Shown here one piece after another: positions 35,331-43,204 of a DNA stretch of 64,000 bases. A program made the translations under genes and the position numbers. Numbering within the stretch: position 1 is the first letter of the stretch; the number at the start of each line of letters is the position of its first letter. Where the stretch lies: the NCBI GenBank assembly GCA_964528155.1, contig CAZGRL010000006.1:1-64000 (forward strand). Reading direction: 5' to 3'. Source of the stretch: G001797105 sp964528155. Its GTDB lineage: Bacteria; Chloroflexota; Anaerolineae; Anaerolineales; E44-bin32. The notes beneath the pieces were generated by a model. It was not told where the DNA came from, did not search any database, and saw only the letters and a program-made list of their open reading frames with translations.

Positions 35331-35700
35331 TCGGCTGCCTCTTACCCCCTTGATCCTCGAGGCGCAGCTGCTCGAGCAGGGCCTCAACACGTGCGCCTCG
35401 ATCCTGCGAAGTGTCGAAACGGAAGCGCAGGTCGGGAAAAGCACGCAGCTCGATCTTCGCGGCCAGTTGACTGCGCAGGTGACCGCGTGCTTTCCGCAGC
35501 GCGGCGAGAATCTCCTCCCGATGCGGGCCGCCTTCTACTGTGCTTACGTAGACGGTAGCGAAAGCCAACTCCCGATCAACCTCCACGTCAGTCACGGTGA
35601 TCGGGGCCAGCCGGGGATCGGCGATCTGCGTCAAGAGCATCTCGGCCAGTTCGCGGCGGATCCGTTCGGCAATACGATGAGCCCGCGTATCACTAACCAT
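35320..35700 (-). CDS. rbfA: Ribosome-binding factor A
   Basis: The 126-residue protein has the KH-like core: RIRRELAEMLLTQIADPRL, VTVTDVEVDRELAFATVYVS-type strands (here ITVTDVEVDRELAF) and FRFDTSQDRGARVEALL. It helps mature the 30S subunit. It lies 12 bp after infB and overlaps nrnA. Confidence 0.95.
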   Translation of the reverse strand: MVSDTRAHRIAERIRRELAEMLLTQIADPRLAPITVTDVEVDRELAFATVYVSTVEGGPHREEILAALRKARGHLRSQLAAKIELRAFPDLRFRFDTSQDRGARVEALLEQLRLEDQGGKRQPSEE

Positions 35701-35712
35701 GCGAGACCGACC

Positions 35713-37506
35713 TCAAGCCGCGGCCACTTTCTCCTCGGTGTAGCAATCCAGGATGTCTCCGGGCTGGAAGGAATCGAACCCTTTCACACCCACCCCACAA
35801 ACGAATCCCTCACGAATCGCTCGCACGTCGTCCTGCTCGTGCTTGAGCGAAGCGATACTGCCTTCGAAGATCGATTCTCCGTTGCGAGTCACGCTTACGA
35901 GCGCGTTCCTGCGCAGCTCACCACGGGTGACAATGCATCCGGCGATATTGCCCAGCTTCGGGATTCTGAACACGGCGCGAACCTGCGCCTGACCGAGAGC
36001 GACACGACGCGTCTCCGGTTCGAGCATTCCCTTGAGGGCCTTCTCAATGTCTTCGGTCAGCCGATAGATGACGTCATAGTCACGGATATCGACGCCTTCA
36101 CTCTCCGCCACCCGCCGCGCCGCCTGATCGGCCGTGACGTTGAATCCGATCACAATCGCATCTGAAGCCGCGGCCAACAAGACATCGTTTTCGGTGATAT
36201 TGCCGGTTCCGCTATGCAGAATGTTGACCCGAATATCTCCGGCGACGAGATCCTTGAGCGAGTTCACGATGGGCTCCAGAGAACCCTGAACGTCAGCCTT
36301 GAGGACCAGGCGCAACTCATGGACTTCACCGGCCTGGAAGGCTTCGAAGATCTGCTCGAGCGATTTTGCCGCCCTGGGCCTTGTTTGCGTCTCCTGCTCC
36401 GCCTGTCTTCGATCAGCCACGATGGACCTGGCTTCGCGCTCCGAATCCACCACGGTGAAAAGCTCTCCTGAGACGGGGACGTCCGACAGCCCCAAGACCG
36501 AAACCGGCGTCGAGGGGAGGGCTTCCTCGGTCGGGTTCCCCTGGAAACCGAACATGGCGCGGATTCGACCGCTGGATACGCCGGCGACGACGACATCCCC
36601 CACGCGCAGTGTTCCGTTTTGCACCAGCAGGGTTGCTACAACGCCCTTGGACTTGTCGAGCTCGCTCTCGATGACCGTGCCGAGAACCTTGCCCGCCGGG
36701 TTGGCGTTGATCTCGGTCGAGTCAGCCACAAGCAGGATGGCTTCGAGCAGATCGTCGATCCCTTGCCTGGCCTTGGCCGATACTGGGACGATCATCGTGT
36801 CCCCTTCCCAGTCATCCGGCTCAAGTCCGATCTCCGAAAGCTGATGCTTGACACGATCGGGATTAGCGTTGGGACGATCGATCTTGTTCAGCGCGACCAC
36901 GACAGGCACGCGCGCCGCCTTGGCATGCGCCAGGGCCTCCCGCGTTTGCGGCATGACTCCGTCGTCGGCCGCCACGACCAGCACGGCCAGATCGGCCCCT
37001 TGCGCTCCCCGCGCCCGCATGGCCGTGAACGCAGCGTGACCAGGCGTGTCGAGGAAGGTTATCGGTCGTCCATTGTGGGTTACCTGATAGGCCGCGATGT
37101 GCTGGGTGATCCCCCCGGCCTCCCCTGCGGCGACGTTGGTTTCCCGGATGGCATCCAGCAGGGTCGTCTTGCCGTGATCGACATGTCCCAAGATCGTGAC
37201 CACCGGCGGACGGCGTTCGAGCGAAGCCGGCGCCTCATCGCCGATCAGGCGGCGCCAATGTGGCGCCGCCGTCTCATCTTCAGTCGTTTCGGCTTCAGGC
37301 GGGGCGAGCGGTCGGGCTTCAAACCCGAACTCCTCGATGACGATGGCCGCAGTATCGAAATCGATCTGTTGGTTGATGTTGGCCATCACCCCGTTTGCCA
37401 TCAGTTGTTTGATGACGTCGATGGGGCTTGCTTCGATTCGTTCCGCCAGATCACGCACGGTAAGCGTGGAGGGGATTTCGATGACCTTATGGCCGTTCTC
37501 GCTCAT
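35713..37506 (-). CDS. infB: Translation initiation factor IF-2
   Basis: Starting at the ATG at 37506 (GAGGTGAG upstream), the protein has 597 residues. It has one short IF2 N-terminal subdomain (about 10-62) and a GTPase domain with GHVDHGKT (107-114), GGITQHI, DTPGHAAF and NKIDRPNANP, then domains II to IV. The long charged N-terminal region found in many bacteria is missing, so this is a compact IF2. It carries fMet-tRNA to the ribosome. It is in the nusA operon. Confidence 0.97.
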   Translation of the reverse strand: MSENGHKVIEIPSTLTVRDLAERIEASPIDVIKQLMANGVMANINQQIDFDTAAIVIEEFGFEARPLAPPEAETTEDETAAPHWRRLIGDEAPASLERRPPVVTILGHVDHGKTTLLDAIRETNVAAGEAGGITQHIAAYQVTHNGRPITFLDTPGHAAFTAMRARGAQGADLAVLVVAADDGVMPQTREALAHAKAARVPVVVALNKIDRPNANPDRVKHQLSEIGLEPDDWEGDTMIVPVSAKARQGIDDLLEAILLVADSTEINANPAGKVLGTVIESELDKSKGVVATLLVQNGTLRVGDVVVAGVSSGRIRAMFGFQGNPTEEALPSTPVSVLGLSDVPVSGELFTVVDSEREARSIVADRRQAEQETQTRPRAAKSLEQIFEAFQAGEVHELRLVLKADVQGSLEPIVNSLKDLVAGDIRVNILHSGTGNITENDVLLAAASDAIVIGFNVTADQAARRVAESEGVDIRDYDVIYRLTEDIEKALKGMLEPETRRVALGQAQVRAVFRIPKLGNIAGCIVTRGELRRNALVSVTRNGESIFEGSIASLKHEQDDVRAIREGFVCGVGVKGFDSFQPGDILDCYTEEKVAAA

Positions 37507-37629
37507 AGTCTCACCTCCAGCGGGTACTGCCGGCCGTGGCGAGCGAGCGGCCCGCAGTGTCAATCGGGCCGTCGGCCGGCAACCTCCCGCTGTTCTTGCC
37601 CTGCAGGAGACAGACTCCCCCTCGCCATC

Positions 37630-37950
37630 TTACGCGTCCGTCAGCCTTTCCATGTGACTCTGTAGTGTTTGGCGATCTTCCGGCGACAGTTCAACATGAA
37701 GGGCCTTGGCCAGCGCACCCTTGAGGCCAGCCTGCCAACACGACTTGCGATCGTGGAGGTAGGCGCCCCGTCCAGCCATCTTCCCGGTCGGGTCGACGCG
37801 AACACCCTGTGGAGTTCGGACGATCCGGGTCATGGCACGCTTCGGCAGGACCATCCTGCAGCCCACACACGTCCGCTGAGGGACATGCTTCTGTCGCACA
37901 GCTTTCTTGGCCTTCACCCTCGTTTCTCTTGCGATCCGCACAGTGCCCAA
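37630..37950 (-). CDS. ylxR: YlxR family RNA-binding protein (DUF448)
   Basis: The conserved core RTCVGCRMVLPKRAMTRIVR and GRGAYLHDRKSCW identifies the family, which in other bacteria modulates RNase P or transcription. The start is uncertain: the frame opens with TTG at 37950, with in-frame GTG codons at 37941 and 37917; the last would begin KAKKAVRQKHVPQRTC, the most family-like start. It lies between nusA and infB as usual. Confidence 0.9.
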   Translation of the reverse strand: MGTVRIARETRVKAKKAVRQKHVPQRTCVGCRMVLPKRAMTRIVRTPQGVRVDPTGKMAGRGAYLHDRKSCWQAGLKGALAKALHVELSPEDRQTLQSHMERLTDA

Positions 37951-37963
37951 GGATTGGGCTGCA

Positions 37964-39937
37964 TCAGGGGCTGAATTCTTCCCACTCTCCGCCGCGCTTG
38001 CGACGTCGTTTCACGACCATCTCACCGGTCACCGGATCGTATTCGATGTGCCTGGCCCCCTTCTTCTTCTTGCGCTTCTTGGGCGACACGACCCCGGTTT
38101 CTCCCTCTTCTTCATCCTCGTCGGTTGCCTCTTCGACAACTTTGAACTGCTTTGCCAGTTGCTCAAAGGCCTGCTCAACATCAACGATGGCCGGAGCCGG
38201 TTCGCCAGTTTCGGTCACCTCTGCCTTGGCTTCTTCAGGGACTTCGGCCGCCTGCTCGATCTCAGCGCCGGCAGTCTCTTCGGGCATGGCTTCCGCCTCA
38301 ACCGGGGCCACAACCGCCTCGGCGGCAGGCTCAGCCTGCTCGGCGGCCGCAGTGGCTTCTTCTGAAACCGTCTCGGCCTCCGCCTCTTCACCCTCGGGCT
38401 GTTCGACTTCCACCGGCGCCTCGAAGATCTCGGGAGCGGGGATCGGATACTCAAAGGACTCCAGAACCTCGTGAAGTTCATCCATCGATTTCGGTCCGAA
38501 CCCGGATAGGCCGAGGATCTGGTCGGGGTCCAGGCCCATCTTCTCGAGAACCTGGCCGGCAGTCTCATAGCCGGCCTCGTTCAGCAGGCTGAACACCCGT
38601 GTAGACAGACCGACATCTGCCAGCGGCGTTTCGTAGGCCCCGGGAGGAATGGCGGCCTTGACACTCTCGAGCTTTTCCAGGTAGTCCCGCCGGCGCACAT
38701 CGCGTCTCTCTTCGAGGACTTTCTGCACGAGATCGACGAAAGCGGTCAGCACCTGGTATTCCTCGGGTGTCACCGGTCGCCCTTCGGCCTTCTTGGCCAG
38801 GACTGTCTCGACCTGGGTCACCCGCTCGGCTTCTGCCTCAGCCAATTCAGCGAGAGTGTCGTCGGTTGACAGACGGTTGAGAGCCTCGGCGGCGGCTTCG
38901 GGCAGGCTCTTGATATCAATCCGCCATCCGGTCAACCTTGCTGCCAGACGCGCGTTAACGCCGGCGCGGCCGATCGCAAGGCTGAGCTGGTCCTCCGGTA
39001 CGACGACCATGGCCGTCTTGCCTCGCTCCAGACCTTCATCGAGAAACACGCCCGAAACTCGCGCCGGGCTGAGCGCCTTGGCGATGAACGTGGCCGGATC
39101 GGGGTTCCATTCGATGACGTCGATCTTCTCATCGTTCAAATCGCGGACGATGGATTGGATGCGCACTCCGCGTAGACCGACACACGCCCCGACAGGATCC
39201 ACCCCTTCCCGTAGGGCGGCGACGGCCACTTTGGCGCGCTTGCCCGCCTCGCGAGCGATGGCCTTGATCTCAACCAATCCCTGGTTGATCTCCGGCACCT
39301 CCATTTCGAGGAGCCGACGGAGCATGTGCGGGTGTGTACGCGAGACGACGATCACCGGGCCGCGCGAAGACTTGCGCACCTCGAGAACGTAAACCCGGAT
39401 CCGGTCGCGCACCCGAAATTGCTCTCCCGGGATCTGCTGATTTCGCGGCAGGATCGCCTCGGCCCTGCCAAGGCCGACGGTCACCGCCTGCGGCGTGATC
39501 GAGTGCACGGTGCCATGGACCATGTCACCCTCGCGCTCGATGAATTCGTCGTATTGGGCGTCGCGCTCAGCCTCACGCAGTCGCTGTAGGATCACCTGCT
39601 TGGCAGTCTGCGCCGCCACCCGGCCGAAGTCTTTGGGGGTCGACTCCACCAGGAGCATCCCGCCAGACTCGACCAGCGGATCGACCTTGCGGGCGATGTC
39701 CAGGGCGACTTCGGTCTGCGGGTTCTCGACCGAGTCAACCACCTCTTTCTCGGCGTACACCTTGACTTCACCCGTCTCAGGGTCGATCTTGGCCTCTACG
39801 TTCTGTGCTGTCGACGCGTTTACCGATCGACGGTAGGCCGAGATCATCGCCGCTTCGAGGGCTTCCATCACAGTGTCCTGTGAAAGGCCGAAACGCTCTG
39901 TAATCTCGTTGAAGGCTAACGTGAATTCACTTTTCAT
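37964..39937 (-). CDS. nusA: Transcription factor NusA with a long acidic then basic C-terminal extension
   Basis: The 657-residue protein has the NusA N-terminal domain (FNEITERFGLSQDTVMEALE), S1 (DMVHGTVHSI), two KH domains (DPVGACVGLRGVRIQSI, and LSLAIGRAGVNARLAARLTG) and helix-hairpin-helix-like repeats (about 400-500). Beyond these come about 110 residues rich in Glu, Ala and Pro (about 485-600), ending with a Lys/Arg cluster (KKRKKKKG, KRRRKRGG). NusA pauses and terminates RNA polymerase. The extension is not part of the standard factor. It is the first gene of its operon; rimP, usually upstream, is absent here. Confidence 0.96.
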   Translation of the reverse strand: MKSEFTLAFNEITERFGLSQDTVMEALEAAMISAYRRSVNASTAQNVEAKIDPETGEVKVYAEKEVVDSVENPQTEVALDIARKVDPLVESGGMLLVESTPKDFGRVAAQTAKQVILQRLREAERDAQYDEFIEREGDMVHGTVHSITPQAVTVGLGRAEAILPRNQQIPGEQFRVRDRIRVYVLEVRKSSRGPVIVVSRTHPHMLRRLLEMEVPEINQGLVEIKAIAREAGKRAKVAVAALREGVDPVGACVGLRGVRIQSIVRDLNDEKIDVIEWNPDPATFIAKALSPARVSGVFLDEGLERGKTAMVVVPEDQLSLAIGRAGVNARLAARLTGWRIDIKSLPEAAAEALNRLSTDDTLAELAEAEAERVTQVETVLAKKAEGRPVTPEEYQVLTAFVDLVQKVLEERRDVRRRDYLEKLESVKAAIPPGAYETPLADVGLSTRVFSLLNEAGYETAGQVLEKMGLDPDQILGLSGFGPKSMDELHEVLESFEYPIPAPEIFEAPVEVEQPEGEEAEAETVSEEATAAAEQAEPAAEAVVAPVEAEAMPEETAGAEIEQAAEVPEEAKAEVTETGEPAPAIVDVEQAFEQLAKQFKVVEEATDEDEEEGETGVVSPKKRKKKKGARHIEYDPVTGEMVVKRRRKRGGEWEEFSP

Positions 39938-40040
39938 CCTTGCTCGTTCCTCACCCTTGCGGTGCCTGCGTCGGGATCGCTCGGCATCGGAATTCTTGGC
40001 ACACGACAGGCCAAGTTGCAGACGACCCGGCTAATATGCA

Positions 40041-40066
40041 GAAAAGTGGGGGGATGCCCACTTTTC
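40041..40066 (-). promoter_or_regulatory. Hairpin in the nusA leader
   Basis: GAAAAGTGGG pairs with CCCACTTTTC around a six-base loop, 36 bases downstream of the -10 box and about 100 bases before nusA. It could be a leader attenuator or feedback site for NusA; there is no direct evidence. Confidence 0.5.
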
Positions 40067-40101
40067 CAAGGAACCGCTCGATCCATACTCCAACCTTGCC
40101 G

Positions 40102-40130
40102 ATTCTAGCACACCCGCCGACCGCCTGCAA
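40102..40130 (-). promoter_or_regulatory. Promoter of the nusA operon
   Basis: TTGCAG (40125-40130) and TAGAAT (40102-40107) on the minus strand, 17 bases apart, with a leader of about 160 nt to nusA. Confidence 0.65.
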
Positions 40131-40272
40131 GGGATAGTGCCCGCAGGTGAATCTTGGTTTGGCGGGCAGCCGATCGATCCCGGCCTCACCAAAGACACCG
40201 GCCGGGGTGGCCTCCCACAATCTGTCCATTTTCAGGATGAGCTGACGAGACGGATACGCCCAGATTGCACTT

Positions 40273-40325
40273 TTGCCGAAATGAGATCGCAGGCGGCTCC
40301 GCTGCCTGCGATCTCATTTCGGCAA
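40273..40325. repeat. 22-bp perfect hairpin between nusA and the gyrase gene
   Basis: Arms 40273-40294 and 40304-40325 are perfectly complementary around a nine-base loop. It lies upstream of both divergent promoters, so it is not a terminator for either operon. Its outer end TGCCGAA resembles the hairpin at 12025. Confidence 0.85.
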
Positions 40326-40404
40326 GACTGGAGTAAGGGGGTGAAGCAGTGCTACCTCAAGGTGCAGCCGATGATGCGCACTCTACGGACCCGGGGCCTG
40401 CGGT

Positions 40405-40433
40405 TTGACGGAAGCGGCGCTACCCCGTATCAT
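40405..40433 (+). promoter_or_regulatory. Promoter of the gyrase/topoisomerase IV A-subunit gene
   Basis: TTGACG (40405-40410) and TATCAT (40428-40433) with a 17-base spacer, 37 bp before the ATG, which has its own GAGGTGA site. Confidence 0.7.
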
Positions 40434-40470
40434 TCCGGCGGCAAGATGGCAACCCTCGAGGTGACATCCA

Positions 40471-43182
40471 ATGGAAGTTGGCATGGTTCGTCGCATCAAC
40501 ATCGACTCCGAAATGCAGCAGTCGTACCTCGATTACGCCATGAGCGTGATCGTGGCCCGCGCCCTGCCCGACGCGCGCGACGGGCTCAAACCTGTCCACC
40601 GGCGGATTTTGCACGCGATGCACTCCATGGGGATTCGACCGACCTCTGACTTCAAGAAGTCCGCCCGGATCGTCGGTGAAGTCCTCGGCAAGTACCACCC
40701 GCATGGAGACATGGCTGTATATGATGCGATGGCGCGCATGGCGCAGGACTTCTCCATGCGCTATCCACTTGTCGACGGTCAGGGCAACTTCGGCTCCATC
40801 GACGGAGATCCGCCGGCGGCGATGCGTTACACCGAGGCCAGAATGTCCCCTCTGGCTATGGAAATGCTGCGCGATCTTGACAAGGAAACAGTCGGTTTCG
40901 CCGAGAACTTCGACGGATCCCTCGACGAACCTACCGTACTTCCGGCGGGTTCACCGAATCTGCTGGTAAACGGCGCGACGGGAATTGCCGTCGGAATGGC
41001 GACCTCGATCCCTCCCCACAATATGGGCGAGGTCTGCGATGCACTGGTTTACATGCTCGAGAACTGGTCCCACCTCGACAAGATCACTCTGGAAGATCTG
41101 ATGGGGTTCATCCACGGTCCCGACTTCCCCACCGGGGGGATCGTGCTGCGCAGTCGCGACGACGCCGATGAGCTGGCTTCCGCCTATGGCACCGGCCGCG
41201 GCAAGATCGTTGTCCAGGCGCGGGCTCATGTCGAGGATATGGGGCGCGGTCGTTCGCGCATTATCGTGACCGAGTTGCCCTTTCAGACCAACAAGTCAAG
41301 TTTGATCGAGAGGATCGCTGATCTGGCACGCGCCGGACAGCTCGAAGGTCTGGCAGATCTCCGCGATGAATCAGACCGGCAAGGGATGCGGATCGTCATT
41401 GAATTGGCGAAAACGGCGGAGCCCGATCGAGTCTTGACCCAGCTCTATCAGCGCACGCCGATGCAGAGCACATTCAGCATGATCATGCTGGCCCTCGTCG
41501 AGGGAGAACCGCGGCTGCTGAATCTACGTCAGGCGCTGAGGGTCTATCTCGAGCATCGAGTAGAGGTCGTCCGACGTCGGAGTGCCTATGAGCTCGCCCG
41601 GTCATTGGAGCGCGCTCATATCCTCGAAGGACTGCGGCTGGCGCTCAAGCACCTGAACGAGGTCATCGAGATGATCCGGGGCTCGAAAGATGCCGAGCAG
41701 GCTCACCAGCGGCTCAGGAAACGATACAAGCTGAGTGAGATCCAGGCCAGGGCAATCCTGGACATGCCGCTGCGACGTCTGGCCAGTCTCGAACGCAAGA
41801 AGATCGACGATGAATTCAAGGAGACTCGCAAGCGGGTCAAGGATCTTGAGGCTCTCCTCGGCTCGGACAAGAAGCTGCGTGGTGTGATCGCTGAAGAACT
41901 TCTGCAGATCAAGACACAGTTCGGTGACCGACGAAGAACACAGATCGTCGAGGCGAAACGAGGCCGGAAGGCCCAGAAGGTCTTTCGGGCCGGCGATCTG
42001 GTGGCAGACAAGGAAACCTGGATCGTCCTCACCTCGAAAGGTCACATCTCGCGTAGCCCGTCAGCCCGTTTGCCGCGGTTGGCCGGACGAACAGCACCGG
42101 TGCTTGTGCTCGGGGCCAACACGCGTGACACCATGTATCTTTTCGACGAACGCGGCATGGCCGTCGCGGTGGCGGTGCATACACTGTCTGAATGCGACGA
42201 TCCCGATGAGGGCAACCCCGTCGCCGGTGCCACGCCGTTTCCACCGGGAGTGGAAGTCGTGGGCGGGATCACCGTCCCGAAGGGCAAGGTCGGCTCCCAG
42301 GCCTTCTTGCTGGCGGCGACGGTCGGGGGGATGCTGAAGAAGAGCCCGCTGTCTGCGTTGCCCGGACCGTCGGCCAGGCCGTTCTCAGCCGTCAAGGTGA
42401 CGGAGCCGGATCAGCTCGGATGGGTCCGGCTGACGCAAGGCGATGACGAGATCTGCCTGGTCAGCAACTACGGTTCGGCGATCATTTTCAGCGAGGAGGA
42501 TGTGCGCCCCATGGGCCTCGGTGCGGCCGGAGTGCTGGGCATCCGGCTGGACGAACCATCCGCCCGGGTCGTGGCGATGGATGTGACCCGAAGAGGGCCC
42601 GAGCTACTCCTGATCACGCGCGACGGCCTGGCCAAGAGGACCCCGCTGGCGCAGTTCCCGCGCCAACGCCGACATGGCAAGGGCGTACTCGCCTGGAAAT
42701 CAGGAGAAGGGATCGAGCTCGCCGGGGGTGCAGTGGGAAGCGAGGAAGATCGGTTCGTCGCCCACCTGGCTAAGTCTCCTGATCGTTCAATGCGTTTCGC
42801 TGACGTCAAGCGAAGGTCGCGCGCCGGTGCCGGACCAGCTGCGGTCGCGTTGAAAGCCAATGACGAGATCACTGGCGTCACGCCGGTTATCTCGCGCGTG
42901 GAGCTGGATGTCAGAGTTGAAGTGGAAGAGCCGCCGGAGAAGCCCAAGGGCGCGCCAGAGCGCACGCGTGCGGGCACCCGCAAGGCCCGTGCGACGAAGG
43001 CCGCAACGCGTCGTCGCGGGGCGAAGAAGGCTCAAGCGAAGTCGCCAGGTCGAACGAGAGCCTCGAAGTCATCCAAACGCACATCGAAGAAGCGAGCGAC
43101 GCGGAAGAGCCCCGCGCCCAAATCGAAGTCGCGACGATCATCCAAGGCCACAAGCAAGTCCGGCTCAAGGCGCAAGAAGTAG
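40471..43182 (+). CDS. gyrA: DNA gyrase / topoisomerase IV subunit A with a histone-H1-like tail
   Basis: The 903-residue protein has the type IIA breakage-reunion domain: SYLDYAMSVIVARALPDARD, the active-site Tyr in AAMRYTEARMS, and a coiled coil. A six-bladed C-terminal domain follows, whose GyrA-box-like motif reads QRRHGKG rather than QRRGGKG. The quinolone-determining loop is HPHGDMAVYD, with Met in place of Ser83 of E. coli. The last 80 or so residues are almost only Lys, Arg, Ala, Ser, Thr and Pro (for example TRKARATKAATRRRGAKK), like histone H1. Start ATG has GAGGTGA six bases upstream. The degenerate box leaves GyrA versus ParC open; no B subunit is adjacent. Confidence 0.93.
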   Translation: MEVGMVRRINIDSEMQQSYLDYAMSVIVARALPDARDGLKPVHRRILHAMHSMGIRPTSDFKKSARIVGEVLGKYHPHGDMAVYDAMARMAQDFSMRYPLVDGQGNFGSIDGDPPAAMRYTEARMSPLAMEMLRDLDKETVGFAENFDGSLDEPTVLPAGSPNLLVNGATGIAVGMATSIPPHNMGEVCDALVYMLENWSHLDKITLEDLMGFIHGPDFPTGGIVLRSRDDADELASAYGTGRGKIVVQARAHVEDMGRGRSRIIVTELPFQTNKSSLIERIADLARAGQLEGLADLRDESDRQGMRIVIELAKTAEPDRVLTQLYQRTPMQSTFSMIMLALVEGEPRLLNLRQALRVYLEHRVEVVRRRSAYELARSLERAHILEGLRLALKHLNEVIEMIRGSKDAEQAHQRLRKRYKLSEIQARAILDMPLRRLASLERKKIDDEFKETRKRVKDLEALLGSDKKLRGVIAEELLQIKTQFGDRRRTQIVEAKRGRKAQKVFRAGDLVADKETWIVLTSKGHISRSPSARLPRLAGRTAPVLVLGANTRDTMYLFDERGMAVAVAVHTLSECDDPDEGNPVAGATPFPPGVEVVGGITVPKGKVGSQAFLLAATVGGMLKKSPLSALPGPSARPFSAVKVTEPDQLGWVRLTQGDDEICLVSNYGSAIIFSEEDVRPMGLGAAGVLGIRLDEPSARVVAMDVTRRGPELLLITRDGLAKRTPLAQFPRQRRHGKGVLAWKSGEGIELAGGAVGSEEDRFVAHLAKSPDRSMRFADVKRRSRAGAGPAAVALKANDEITGVTPVISRVELDVRVEVEEPPEKPKGAPERTRAGTRKARATKAATRRRGAKKAQAKSPGRTRASKSSKRTSKKRATRKSPAPKSKSRRSSKATSKSGSRRKK

Positions 43183-43204
43183 GTTGTGGGTCGATCCCTT
43201 CGGC

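Larger units (their letters stand above)
39938..40470. other. Divergent nusA/gyrA intergenic region with two promoters and two hairpins
   Basis: About 530 bp without a credible gene. It contains the nusA promoter and a 165-nt nusA leader with a hairpin, a 22-bp perfect hairpin, and the gyrase-gene promoter (each listed separately). A plus-strand frame from 40137 to 40649 crosses the hairpin and runs into the gyrase gene out of frame; it has no motif or ribosome site. Confidence 0.7.

Noticed and set aside
36619..37665. 348-codon plus-strand frame opposite infB
   Set aside because: Shadow of the IF2 GTPase domain.
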